From Pectinatus haikarae (GTDB lineage Bacteria > Bacillota > Negativicutes > Selenomonadales > Selenomonadaceae), in NCBI RefSeq assembly GCF_030813505.1, contig NZ_JAUSUE010000017.1: a stretch of 64,000 nucleotides of DNA; one strand, given 5' to 3'. Below are positions 44,680 to 54,085 of this stretch, in pieces. A model generated the notes under the pieces. It worked only from the letters and a program-made list of their open reading frames with translations. It had not been told where the DNA came from and did no database searches. The stretch's first letter is position 1, and the number at the start of each line of letters is the position of its first letter. The translations under genes were made by a program, and so were the position numbers.

Positions 44680-45450
44680 ATGAATAATATGTGGAAATAT
44701 TTTGAAGGAAAAATAGTTATTCTTTTTTTTATATTTGCCTGGGAAATAATCGGCAGAAGCGGTTTAATCAATCCCTTGTTTCTGCCTCCTTTTTCCAAAG
44801 TGATGGTAACTCTGTGGGAATTACTGCTTGCAGGCAATTTTTCCGCTAATATACTGATCAGCCTGCAAAGAGCAGTGCTGGGTTTTATACTTGGAACAGT
44901 AATCGCCATACCTCTTGGATTTTTCTTATCTGCATGCCCGTACAGGCTCCAGCTGGCTCTTCGGCCGCTGTTCAGAGCAGCCGAGCAAGCCAATCCGTTC
45001 ATTTTATTTCATGTAGTTATTCTATTCGCAGGCATTGGGGAACCTGCCAAAACGGTCATTATAGTATGGGTATGTCTATGGCCGATATTGTTCAGTATCT
45101 GCGACGGCATCAAAAATACTGACAGCGGCATGCTTAAAATTGGCACTTCATTTGGTCTGAGCCGTTGGCAGCTGTTTACCAAAATTACTGTTCCTGCCGT
45201 ACTTCCGTCTATTTTTACAGGACTGCGCATCAGTTCAGGATATTCTTTTTTTCTGTTAGTAGTCATAGAAATGATGGGATCGAATTCAGGACTTGGCTGG
45301 TTTATTCTGTCCAGCCAGGAAAATTACAATATCAACTGGATCTATGCCGGTGCAGTAACAATTGCCATTTTAGCCGTTTTAATAGATCTTATTTTAAAAT
45401 CAATTGAGGGGAAGCTGCTTGCAGGGCGATATCCGACAGCTGCCGATTAG
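44680..45450 (+). CDS. Sulfonate/nitrate-type ABC permease 4 of the nif-like island
   Basis: About 256 residues from MNNMWKYFEG (ATG at 44680 with GAGGAG; an upstream ATG at 44653 has no site). Six helices, coupling segment GIGEPAKTVIIVWVCLWPIL. It shares the EMMGSNSGLGW segment with the other permeases. The nitrogenase-like genes begin 39 nt later, so transport and reduction are probably on one transcript. Confidence 0.87.
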   Translation: MNNMWKYFEGKIVILFFIFAWEIIGRSGLINPLFLPPFSKVMVTLWELLLAGNFSANILISLQRAVLGFILGTVIAIPLGFFLSACPYRLQLALRPLFRAAEQANPFILFHVVILFAGIGEPAKTVIIVWVCLWPILFSICDGIKNTDSGMLKIGTSFGLSRWQLFTKITVPAVLPSIFTGLRISSGYSFFLLVVIEMMGSNSGLGWFILSSQENYNINWIYAGAVTIAILAVLIDLILKSIEGKLLAGRYPTAAD

Positions 45451-45489
45451 GATTGTTGCATTGGAATTGTTAATGGGAGTGATCAGCAA

Positions 45490-46977
45490 ATGAGTATTTA
45501 TAAAGATACGGCGGAGGTCGAAATCAGGGAGAGAAGGCTTGACGCCATTCTTTCTTATCGGGGAGACGCCAAGACCCTCAACATACAGTCAAAGGAAAGA
45601 AAAGTCAGCTGCCCCGGCAGTTTTTACAGTCAATGCAGCCAATGCGCTGAAGGCTGCGCGGAAACAATAACCTATCATGTTATTGATGCCGCAGTGATCA
45701 GTCATGCACCGATCGGCTGCAGCGTTGGGGTGTCACCGCGGCATATTTTGGGACGTGCGGTGTCAAAGAACCGCGGTCTTCCTGAACATAAGGTCCAAAT
45801 GATCAGCAGCAATATTAATGAAGAAGACACTGTTTACGGCGCTTCAAAAAAATTGCTTGCAGCAATATACGAAGCTGACAAACGGTTTAAACCAAGAACG
45901 ATTTTTTTACAGGCATCCTGTGCTTCCGGCATCATCGGTGAAGATATGGAAAGCATTGCCAAACAGGCAGAGGAAAAACTGCATTATCCGGTTGTCCCCG
46001 TCTATTGCGAGGGTTTTAAATCTAATATATGGTCTACCGGTTTTGATGCCGCTTTTCACGCAGTTTTACGCAAACTGGTGAGGCCGGCGCAAAAGAAGCA
46101 GCGTGATCTGGTGAATATCTTCAATTTTGCCGGTTCAGACACATTTATACCTTTTCTGCATAAGCTTGGCCTGCAGGTAAACTACTTAATACCCATGGCT
46201 ACTCTGGAGCAGATCGCTTCTCTGACGGAAGCTGCATGCACGGCGCATATCTGTGAGACGCTGGCTACATATGTAGCTGCGGCACTAGAGGAACAATACG
46301 GTGTTCCTGAAGTGAAAGTACCGCCTCCATTCGGTATCGACTGGACTGACGAATGGATAAGGGAAATCGCCAGGTATACCGATCGTGCGGAACTGGCAGA
46401 GCAGGTAATCATCCAGGAACATGAACGGATACAGCCAGAGCTGGAAAAACTCAGAGAACAATTAAAAGGAAAGACTGTTTATATAATGTCCGGAGATGCT
46501 TTTGCGCACAATCTAGCCAATATCGCCAAAGACTTGAATCTGAATGTCATAGGGTTGAGCACGTTGCATCATGATTTGCATTTTGAAACAAAAGAACAGG
46601 CAAATTCACTGGAAGCCTTAATTAAAAGTGCCGGCAATATAGAAAATGTCAGGGTCTGCAATAAACAACCGTACCGTATTATAAAGGTGCTGCAGGATAT
46701 AAAACCGGATGTATTGTTAGTGCGCCATCCCAACCTTGCTCCAATCGGCATGAAATTGGGAATACCGACTTTGAGCGAGGGCGACGGAAACTACAGTATC
46801 GGCTATGACGGCGTGCTGAAATTTGGCCGCCGTTTGCTGGAACTGCTGACTGCAAAAAAATTATTCGTCAATATTGCGGCTCATGCCAGACTGCCGTACA
46901 GCAGCTGGTGGAAAGAAAATAGTGTTGATGCCTTTGACGATAATACACAGGACAATGAGCAAAGTATCGTCATATAA
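45490..46977 (+). CDS. Nitrogenase-like NifD-type subunit D1
   Basis: A 495-residue component 1 alpha homologue. P-cluster cysteines are in place: Cys52 (with Cys49 and Cys56 in CSQCAEGC), Cys77 (HAPIGCS) and Cys144 (QASCASGIIGED). The segment CEGFKSNIWSTGFDA is also family-typical. At the cofactor end it reads SEGDGNYSIGYDG, without the His of NifD (near 442) or the GDEH of D3 and D4. It has no K gene of its own; the next gene is its near-twin D2 and then K2. Substrate unknown; C-S bond reduction is inferred from context. Confidence 0.85.
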   Translation: MSIYKDTAEVEIRERRLDAILSYRGDAKTLNIQSKERKVSCPGSFYSQCSQCAEGCAETITYHVIDAAVISHAPIGCSVGVSPRHILGRAVSKNRGLPEHKVQMISSNINEEDTVYGASKKLLAAIYEADKRFKPRTIFLQASCASGIIGEDMESIAKQAEEKLHYPVVPVYCEGFKSNIWSTGFDAAFHAVLRKLVRPAQKKQRDLVNIFNFAGSDTFIPFLHKLGLQVNYLIPMATLEQIASLTEAACTAHICETLATYVAAALEEQYGVPEVKVPPPFGIDWTDEWIREIARYTDRAELAEQVIIQEHERIQPELEKLREQLKGKTVYIMSGDAFAHNLANIAKDLNLNVIGLSTLHHDLHFETKEQANSLEALIKSAGNIENVRVCNKQPYRIIKVLQDIKPDVLLVRHPNLAPIGMKLGIPTLSEGDGNYSIGYDGVLKFGRRLLELLTAKKLFVNIAAHARLPYSSWWKENSVDAFDDNTQDNEQSIVI

Positions 46978-47073
46978 GTATATGAAACAAAATGATGCCC
47001 GATACGATGATGTTATCTGCAGCAATATTGGTTTGCACAGAAACGATAAGTATAGCAACAGGAGTGGTTATGT

Positions 47074-48552
47074 GTGAGTGTTTACAAGGATACGGCCGAG
47101 GTCGAAGTCAGGGAAAGACGGCTTGATGCAATCCTTTCTTATAAAGGAGATGCTAAAACCCTCAATGTACAGTCGAAAAAAAGAAAAGTAAACTGCCCGG
47201 AGAGCTCTTACAGCCAGTGCAGTCAATGCTCGGAAGGCTGTGCAGAAGGACTTATATGCCACATCATTGATGCTGCAGTGATCAGCCACGCACCGATCGG
47301 CTGCAGCTTGGGAGCATCATCCCGGCATATTGTGGGACGCGCGGTGTCAAAGAGCCGCGGTCTGCCGGAACATAAAGTACAGATGATATGCAGCAACATT
47401 AATGAAGAAGACACTGTTTATGGTGCTTCCAAAAAATTATTCACCGCAATATATGAAGCCGACAGGCGTTTTAAGCCAAGAGTGATCTTTCTTCAGTCGT
47501 CATGTGCATCCGGTATTATCGGTGAGGATATGGAAAGCATTGCCAGGCAGGCTGAGGAAAAGCTGCATTATCCGGTCGTTCCCGTCTACTGCGAGGGCTT
47601 TAAGTCCACTATATGGTCCACCGGTTTTGATGCCGCTTTTCATGCGGTTTTGCGCAGACTAGTGAAACCGGCGCAAAAAAAACAGAATGACATGGTCAAT
47701 ATATTCAACTTTACCGGATCAAATACATTTATTCCTTTGCTGCATAAACTCGGTCTGCGGGTGAACTATTTGCTGCCTATGGCTACTCTGGAGCAGATTG
47801 CATCTGTTACGGAGGCAGCCTGTACAGCGCATATCTGTGAAACACTGGCCACATATGTGGCTGCAGCGCTGGAAGAACAGTACAGTGTTCCTGAAGTAAA
47901 AGTACAGCCTCCGTTCGGTATTGACTGGACCGATGAATGGGTAAGGGAAATTGCCAGATATACCGATCGTGCCAAACTGGCGGAGCAGTTAATCGTTCAG
48001 GAGCATAAACGGATACAGCCGGAGCTGGAAAAACTCAGAGAACTATTAAAAGGCAAGACTGTTTATGTAATGTCGGGAGATGCTTTTGCACACAATCTGG
48101 CCAATATCGCTAAGGATCTGGATCTGAATGTGATCGGGCTGAGTACACTGCATCATGATTTGCATTTTGAGACAAAAGAGCAGATAAATTCACTGGAGGC
48201 ACTGATTGAAAGTGTCGGCAATATAAAAGATGTCAGAGTCTGCAATAAACAGCCGTACCGCATTATAAAGGTATTGCAGCGCATCAGTCCGGATGTGCTG
48301 ATAGTGCGCCATCCCAATCTTGCACCTATGGGCATGAAATTGGGTATTCCGACTTTAAGCGAGGGTGATGCCAATTTCAGTATCGGCTATGACGGTGTGC
48401 TGAAATTCGGCAGACGGCTGCTGGATCTGATAACTGCCGAAAAATTGTTCGGCAATATCGCAAAACATGCCAGACTGCCGTATAACAGCCGTTGGCGTGA
48501 AAATGATGTTGATGATGTTCTTAATAATAGGATGCTAGGCGGTGAATTATGA
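47074..48552 (+). CDS. Nitrogenase-like NifD-type subunit D2 (tandem twin of D1)
   Basis: A 492-residue protein, GTG start at 47074 with AGGAG. It is nearly the same as D1 over its whole length, including CSQCSEGC, HAPIGCS, QSSCASGIIGED and SEGDANFSIGYDG. It overlaps the K2 start by 4 nt, so D2-K2 form the coupled pair. D1 could share K2 or have another task such as cofactor scaffold. Confidence 0.85.
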   Translation: MSVYKDTAEVEVRERRLDAILSYKGDAKTLNVQSKKRKVNCPESSYSQCSQCSEGCAEGLICHIIDAAVISHAPIGCSLGASSRHIVGRAVSKSRGLPEHKVQMICSNINEEDTVYGASKKLFTAIYEADRRFKPRVIFLQSSCASGIIGEDMESIARQAEEKLHYPVVPVYCEGFKSTIWSTGFDAAFHAVLRRLVKPAQKKQNDMVNIFNFTGSNTFIPLLHKLGLRVNYLLPMATLEQIASVTEAACTAHICETLATYVAAALEEQYSVPEVKVQPPFGIDWTDEWVREIARYTDRAKLAEQLIVQEHKRIQPELEKLRELLKGKTVYVMSGDAFAHNLANIAKDLDLNVIGLSTLHHDLHFETKEQINSLEALIESVGNIKDVRVCNKQPYRIIKVLQRISPDVLIVRHPNLAPMGMKLGIPTLSEGDANFSIGYDGVLKFGRRLLDLITAEKLFGNIAKHARLPYNSRWRENDVDDVLNNRMLGGEL

Positions 48553-49898
48553 GCGAAATAATTGAACAACCACGTTATGGCTGTGCTTTGAGTGCACAGC
48601 AGACAGTACTGGCCATCCCGCGTGCTCTGCCTATCATTCATGCTGGACCGGGCTGTGCGTCAAAAGCCTTTTCCTTTGCAGCCACCGGTGCCGGTTTTCA
48701 GGGTGAAGGCTACGGCGGCGGATCACATATTTCCTCTACCAATACAGGTGAATCAGAGGTTATTTTCGGCGGCGAACCGAGTCTGGAGAAAGAAATAAAA
48801 GGCGCTCTAAAAATTCTGGACGGAGATCTGTTTGTTGTATTGTCCGGCTGCACCTCCGATATAGTAGGTGATGATTCTATATCCGTAGCCGAAAGATTTG
48901 CTGCCCAGGGGTATCCGGTGGTAGGGACGGAAACTGCCGGTTTTAAAGGCAGCAGTTATTATGGCCATGAAATAGTTGTAAAATCCATCATTGAGCAATT
49001 TATCGGTGATGTAAAACCGCAGGTACGGCATGGACTGGTAAATGTTTTTGCTGTAGTGCCTTTTCAAGATCCCTTTTGGCGAGGCGATCTGGAAGAAATC
49101 AAACGCATATTAACCAATATAGGCTTGGAAGTAAATATTTTATTTGGTAATGGCTCGGCGGGAATCAGCGAATGGCGTGACATTCCCAATGCGCAGTTTA
49201 ATCTGTTGATTTCACCGTCAACCGGCACGGAAATAGCAGAGCTTTTAGAAGCGAAATATCAGACACCTTATCTGCAATATCCGATCCTGCCTGTAGGCGG
49301 CGTTGAAACCAGTCGTTTTTTACGGGAAGTAGCGGCTTTTGCCGGGCTTTCTTCTCTGCCCGTTGAAAAAGCAATAGAAAAAGAAGAGCGGCGTTTTTAC
49401 GATTATTTTGTTGCTGTATCAGATTTTATCGGTGAATATTGGAATAACCTGCCGGTCGATCTTTATGCTGTCGGCGACAGTATTTATGCACCGGGAGTAA
49501 GTTCCTTTTTGGTTAATGAACTGGGACTTGTCCCCAGGGGAGTTTATGTAACTGATGAACCGCAGCCGGCCTGGCAATCTGTTATAACGGAGACATTAGC
49601 CGCACGCGACAGCAGACTGGCAGCTGTACTGAAGTTTGAAAATGATGGAGGAGCTATTGAAATGGATATACGGGAAAAAGACAAAAATGCCGGAAAATCA
49701 ATCATTTTAGGAAGTTCATGGGAAAAATTCCTTGCAGTGGACGTAGACAGTCTTTATGCATATCTCAGCCTGCCGCTTGATGAAATAGTTATCTTAAACC
49801 ATTCATACATGGGTTACAGCGGAGGGCTGCGTCTCATCGAAGAAGTATATTCTGCTGTGTTCAAGCGCAAAACGGCAACATCGAGATCTATCGTCTGA
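48549..49898 (+). CDS. Nitrogenase-like NifK-type subunit K2
   Basis: A 449-residue beta homologue with all three P-cluster cysteines: Cys12 (RYGCALSAQ), Cys36 (HAGPGCA) and Cys101 (LSGCTSDIVGDD). A Gly-rich insert GFQGEGYGGGSH follows the second. ATG overlaps the D2 stop (ATGA-type). The 186 nt behind it hold only a hairpin (49926-49958) without T-run. Confidence 0.87.
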   Translation: MSEIIEQPRYGCALSAQQTVLAIPRALPIIHAGPGCASKAFSFAATGAGFQGEGYGGGSHISSTNTGESEVIFGGEPSLEKEIKGALKILDGDLFVVLSGCTSDIVGDDSISVAERFAAQGYPVVGTETAGFKGSSYYGHEIVVKSIIEQFIGDVKPQVRHGLVNVFAVVPFQDPFWRGDLEEIKRILTNIGLEVNILFGNGSAGISEWRDIPNAQFNLLISPSTGTEIAELLEAKYQTPYLQYPILPVGGVETSRFLREVAAFAGLSSLPVEKAIEKEERRFYDYFVAVSDFIGEYWNNLPVDLYAVGDSIYAPGVSSFLVNELGLVPRGVYVTDEPQPAWQSVITETLAARDSRLAAVLKFENDGGAIEMDIREKDKNAGKSIILGSSWEKFLAVDVDSLYAYLSLPLDEIVILNHSYMGYSGGLRLIEEVYSAVFKRKTATSRSIV

Positions 49899-50083
49899 GA
49901 TGCAAAACACAAAGGGTGCTGACAGCAGGGAAATCATTCATTGTGAAGCTATTTTCCTGCTTGTCACACTCGCTTGTGCTTATTACCGAGGAAACTCTGA
50001 CTAAAATAAATATGGGATACATCTTTCTGCCGTATATTCCAGATCAATCAGCAGTTTCTCACATTCGGAGGAATAATTTTATT

Positions 50084-51031
50084 ATGGAAAAGCTAAGACC
50101 GTGGCTGCCGCTGTTTTCTATATTGCTGGCATCATTTTTAGATATTTGGCTGCCCGATTCATCTTTGCACACGCCTACAAAGGCAAAGTATTTTTTATGG
50201 TTCAACATTATTTTAGGAATATTTTTTACCGCCGGTGCCATACGTACAATTTTTTGGAGAAACAAAGGGAAAAACTTTATCACACAGGCTCCATTTTATG
50301 CGGCAGTGATTTTTCTGCTGAATATATTTAATCTAGTTTCCAAAAAATATGCTTTGCTGCCGGTTATATTTTTTCCGTCGCTGGACAGAGTTTTTTCTGT
50401 TATTGTCGAAGACAGTTTTTTTCTGGCTTCCTGTCTTGCATCCTCGGCACAGCTGCTTTTTGCCGGATTTGCCATCGGCGCTGCTGCCGGAATATTAACA
50501 GGAATAGCTGTCGGCTTCAATAAAGTTTTATCATACTGGATCAATCCATTGATACGCGCCATCGGGCCCATGCCCCCGACAGCATGGATACCGATAGTAC
50601 TGGTAGTGTTTCCAACGACATTTTCAGGCAGTGTTTTTTTGATTGCCCTGTCCGTTTGGTTTCCCACGACAATAATGACAGCCGGCGGCATTCAAAACAT
50701 ACCGAATGTTTATTTTGAAGTAGCCAGTACCTTGGGTGCGGGTAAATATTATCAAATATTGAAAGTGGGTATTCCCGCAGCTATGCCGCAAATGTTTTTA
50801 GGAATATTCAACGGGGCTGGTATATCCTTCGTGACCCTTATGACCGCTGAACTTCTTGGTGTAAAAAACGGTATTGGCTGGTACATAAACTGGCAGAAAG
50901 ATATGATGGCTTATGCCAACGTGTATGCGGGCCTCATCATTATAGCAGTCAGTTTTTATCTCTTGGTAATGCTGCTGTTTAAGGTGCGCGACCGCGTTCT
51001 GGTATGGCAAAAAGGAGTCATAAAATGGTAG
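50084..51031 (+). CDS. Sulfonate/nitrate-type ABC permease with extra N-terminal helices
   Basis: About 315 residues from MEKLRPWLPLFS (ATG at 50084 with GGAGG). Roughly three extra hydrophobic segments come before the permease core, whose segments include GPMPPTAWIPIVLVVFPTTF and the coupling part FPTTIMTAGGIQNIP. The frame is open back to 49916, but without a site. It overlaps the ATPase gene slightly, so the two belong together. Confidence 0.82.
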   Translation: MEKLRPWLPLFSILLASFLDIWLPDSSLHTPTKAKYFLWFNIILGIFFTAGAIRTIFWRNKGKNFITQAPFYAAVIFLLNIFNLVSKKYALLPVIFFPSLDRVFSVIVEDSFFLASCLASSAQLLFAGFAIGAAAGILTGIAVGFNKVLSYWINPLIRAIGPMPPTAWIPIVLVVFPTTFSGSVFLIALSVWFPTTIMTAGGIQNIPNVYFEVASTLGAGKYYQILKVGIPAAMPQMFLGIFNGAGISFVTLMTAELLGVKNGIGWYINWQKDMMAYANVYAGLIIIAVSFYLLVMLLFKVRDRVLVWQKGVIKW

Positions 51032-51804
51032 GAGCCGTAAATATAAATTCAGTAACCAAAAAATTTGCAGCCGATGACGGCAGTGAGATCACGGCTTTAA
51101 ACGGTATAGACTTGAAAGTGAGAGCCGGTGAATTTATCTCCCTGATAGGTCCCTCAGGCTGCGGGAAATCAACTTTGCTGCGTCTTATAGCCGGATTAAG
51201 CAAACCTACCGAAGGTACTCTTTTTATTGATGAAAGTGAAATCAAGGGTACATCTTATGAACGTGGTCTTGTATTTCAAAATGCCATGCTCTTCCCCTGG
51301 CTCAACATATATGACAATATTGCTTTCGGCCTCAAAGCAAGAAAAGTCTACCGCAGCAGCAAAGACCGGGTAAAATCATTCATCAGCATGGTCTCTCTGG
51401 ACGGATTTGAAAAATCATTTCCGCATCAGCTGTCCGGAGGCATGATTCAGAGAGCGGGGCTGGCCCGGGTGCTGATAAACGATCCCAAGGTGCTCCTGCT
51501 CGACGAACCGCTGGGAGCTCTCGACGCATTCACGCGCATGAATTTGCAGGATGAACTTATCCGTATCTGGAAAAAGGAAAAAATGACCATGATATTGGTT
51601 ACTCACGATGTTGATGAGGCGGTATATCTGTCTGACAGAATAGTGGTCATGACCCCTCGTCCCGCCAAGATAGAAAAAATCATTGATGTCAATCTTTCTT
51701 ATCCGCGGGCCCGCAGCGGATCTGAATTTCTTTATCTTCGCACTCAAATATTGAAAATATTGAACTACGCCGGAAAAACCGAGGAACCCGGTTATTATAT
51801 ATGA
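51025..51804 (+). CDS. Sulfonate/nitrate-type ABC ATPase
   Basis: A 259-residue ATPase with GPSGCGKST, LSGGMIQR, LLLDEPLGALDA and HDVDEA. ATG at 51025 with AAGGAG lies inside the end of the permease gene; a start at 51004 is less likely. Partner genes are the permease before and the binding protein behind. Confidence 0.9.
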   Translation: MVGAVNINSVTKKFAADDGSEITALNGIDLKVRAGEFISLIGPSGCGKSTLLRLIAGLSKPTEGTLFIDESEIKGTSYERGLVFQNAMLFPWLNIYDNIAFGLKARKVYRSSKDRVKSFISMVSLDGFEKSFPHQLSGGMIQRAGLARVLINDPKVLLLDEPLGALDAFTRMNLQDELIRIWKKEKMTMILVTHDVDEAVYLSDRIVVMTPRPAKIEKIIDVNLSYPRARSGSEFLYLRTQILKILNYAGKTEEPGYYI

Positions 51805-51838
51805 CTCATATTCAAATATTGCAAGGGGAATAAATACA

Positions 51839-52867
51839 ATGAAAAAACTCATATTATTTATGCTGCTGGTGCTGATGCTACTTTCTATAGCCGGCTGCGG
51901 CACACAAGATAAAAATACTGCGGAAGGAAATGGACCCGCACCGGAAAATGCCGATGATAAGAATTTCGTTTTAAAAGTCGGCTACAGCGGCTCGCTTTGT
52001 GAAGCACCGCTGCATATGGCAATAGAAAAAGGCTTTTTTGCCGAAGAAGGTTTGACTGTGGATGCTGTAAAGCTTGCACCGGGAACGGCTTTTGAAAGCA
52101 TCAGTTCCGGAAAAACCGATGCGGGTTTCAATTTGCTGGCCAATCTGGTCCAGCCGTTATCGAACGGGCTTCCCGTTAAGCTTACGGCAGGTCTCCATAC
52201 CGGCTGCGACAAAGTTCTGGTGCCCAATAACGGCAAAATAAAAACCATCGAAGACCTCAAGGGGAAAAAGATAGGTGTGCCAAGCCTTAACAGCAGTCCT
52301 ATAATATTTGCCAAACGCGTTTTGGCTGCGCACGGCATAGGTGTAACGGAAAAGAATATGGAAGTTGAATTTGTCGTATTCAGCAACAGCGAATTGCCTC
52401 TTGCCCTGGAAAAAGGCGCTGTCGATGCAATAGCTGCCAATGACCCTGTTGCCAGCATAGCTGCTGACCAATACGGCCTGAATATGCTGGCCGATTCCGC
52501 TATGGATGCTCCTTATAAAGATCAATACTGCTGCACAGCTTATGTAAGCAATAAATTAATTGCGGAACATCCTGAAGCCGCCGCAAAATATACTCGGGCA
52601 ATGATGAAGGCCAGCCGCTGGATACAGGCTAATCCCGACGAAACTGCCAAATTGCAGGTAGAAAAAAAATATGTAGCGGGTGATGCCGAAAAGAACGCTG
52701 CAATACTAAAAACTTTTAAATATACTCCATCCGTGCAGAAAGCTTATGATTCTTTCAGTATAGTGGCAAAGGAACTGCAGGATATCGGTATGCTGGATAA
52801 AAATACAGATATAAATACATTGCAGAAAAACAGTTTTCAATTTTTTGATGATGTCAAGGATGAATAA
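51839..52867 (+). CDS. Sulfonate/nitrate-type substrate-binding lipoprotein
   Basis: A 342-residue lipoprotein with lipobox SIAGC. Mature start LKVGYSGSLCEAPLHMAIEKGFF. It contains several cysteines, including a CC pair (QYCCTAY), which is unusual for this family. It ends the three-gene importer, followed by mccB after about 50 nt. Confidence 0.87.
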   Translation: MKKLILFMLLVLMLLSIAGCGTQDKNTAEGNGPAPENADDKNFVLKVGYSGSLCEAPLHMAIEKGFFAEEGLTVDAVKLAPGTAFESISSGKTDAGFNLLANLVQPLSNGLPVKLTAGLHTGCDKVLVPNNGKIKTIEDLKGKKIGVPSLNSSPIIFAKRVLAAHGIGVTEKNMEVEFVVFSNSELPLALEKGAVDAIAANDPVASIAADQYGLNMLADSAMDAPYKDQYCCTAYVSNKLIAEHPEAAAKYTRAMMKASRWIQANPDETAKLQVEKKYVAGDAEKNAAILKTFKYTPSVQKAYDSFSIVAKELQDIGMLDKNTDINTLQKNSFQFFDDVKDE

Positions 52868-52920
52868 TATAAATTACACAGGACAAGCACAAACAAAATA
52901 AAACAGTGAGGGGAATTCAT

Positions 52921-54084
52921 ATGGCAAAGGGACGAATGCACAGCTTAAACACTATTTTAATACACGGAGGCATAGATGGAGACGAACGAACAGGTGCAGT
53001 AAACATACCTGTTTACCAGACTTCTACTTACAAACAAATACGGCTTGGTGAAAATACCGGTTATGAATACTCCAGAACAGGCAACCCGACACGTGAGGCA
53101 TTGGAAAAACTTACGGCAGAACTGGAACAGGGCAGGTACGGACTGGCTTTCGCTTCCGGTATGGCGGCTATAGCGGCAGTATTCACCTTATTTTCCAGCG
53201 GAGATAAAATCTTGATCTCAAAGAATGTCTATGGCGGCACATTTCGTATTCTGGACAAAATTTTTGTGAACTTCGGCATTACTTATCAATTTGTTGATAC
53301 GGGAGATATAGCAGAAATAGAAAAAAACCTCACGAAAGAAGTTAAAGCTGTTTTAGTGGAAACACCCACCAATCCTCTGCTGGAAGTAACAGATATAGCA
53401 GCGGTAGCGGAAACGGCAAAAAAGCACGGAGTGCTGACCATAGTAGACAATACCTTCATGTCCCCTTACCTGCAGCGCCCGCTGACACTGGGAGCGGATA
53501 TAGTATTGCACAGTGCCACAAAATATTTGGGCGGGCACAGTGATCTTATTGCCGGCATCGTAGTTGTCGATCAGGAAGAACTTGCCCAGAAATTATATTT
53601 TATTCAAAATTCTACGGGCGGTGTTCTCGGTCCGAATGACTCATTCCTGCTGATAAGAGGCATAAAGACACTGGGTGTGAGAATGGAGCGCCATCAGCAA
53701 AATGCGGGGAAAATTGCCGAATGGCTGAAAACTAAAAATTGGGTAAAGGAAGTTTATTATCCCGGCCTGCCTGAGCATCCCGGTTATAAAATACAGAACA
53801 GGCAGGCTGACGGGGCAGGTGGCATGCTGACTTTTGAATTAAAGAAAAAGTATGATTACAGAATATTTATAAACAGCCTAAAAATAATTACGCTGGCTGA
53901 AAGCCTGGGCGGAGTGGAATCTCTCATCTGCCAGCCTGCATCCATGACCCATGCATCCATACCGCCGAAAATAAGAGAACGTATCGGTATTACAGAAAAT
54001 CTGCTGCGCCTGTCCGTGGGAATCGAAGACTACGAGGATCTGCTGGCTGACATAAAGCAGGCGGCTGAAAAAGCGGAGGCCTGA
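52921..54084 (+). CDS. mccB: Cystathionine gamma-lyase/synthase family enzyme, probably MccB
   Basis: A 387-residue Cys/Met-metabolism PLP enzyme. Segments EYSRTGNPTREALE, ASGMAAIAAVF, the aspartate in VDNTFMSPYLQRPL and the PLP lysine in HSATKYLGGHSD are typical. Pairing with the MccA-like gene next door (1 nt apart) points to reverse transsulfuration, cystathionine to cysteine, as in Bacillus subtilis. A homocysteine-making role (MetB/MetC) cannot be excluded from sequence. ATG at 52921 with GAGGGG. Confidence 0.88.
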   Translation: MAKGRMHSLNTILIHGGIDGDERTGAVNIPVYQTSTYKQIRLGENTGYEYSRTGNPTREALEKLTAELEQGRYGLAFASGMAAIAAVFTLFSSGDKILISKNVYGGTFRILDKIFVNFGITYQFVDTGDIAEIEKNLTKEVKAVLVETPTNPLLEVTDIAAVAETAKKHGVLTIVDNTFMSPYLQRPLTLGADIVLHSATKYLGGHSDLIAGIVVVDQEELAQKLYFIQNSTGGVLGPNDSFLLIRGIKTLGVRMERHQQNAGKIAEWLKTKNWVKEVYYPGLPEHPGYKIQNRQADGAGGMLTFELKKKYDYRIFINSLKIITLAESLGGVESLICQPASMTHASIPPKIRERIGITENLLRLSVGIEDYEDLLADIKQAAEKAEA

Positions 54085-54085
54085 A

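Larger units (their letters stand above)
45490..48552 (+). repeat. Tandem duplication of the NifD-like gene (D1/D2)
   Basis: The two genes of about 1.48 kb share most residues and much DNA, for example the segments that encode SHAPIGCS and NINEEDTVYGASKK. Third codon positions differ often, so the copies are older or less homogenised than a fresh repeat. Confidence 0.8.
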
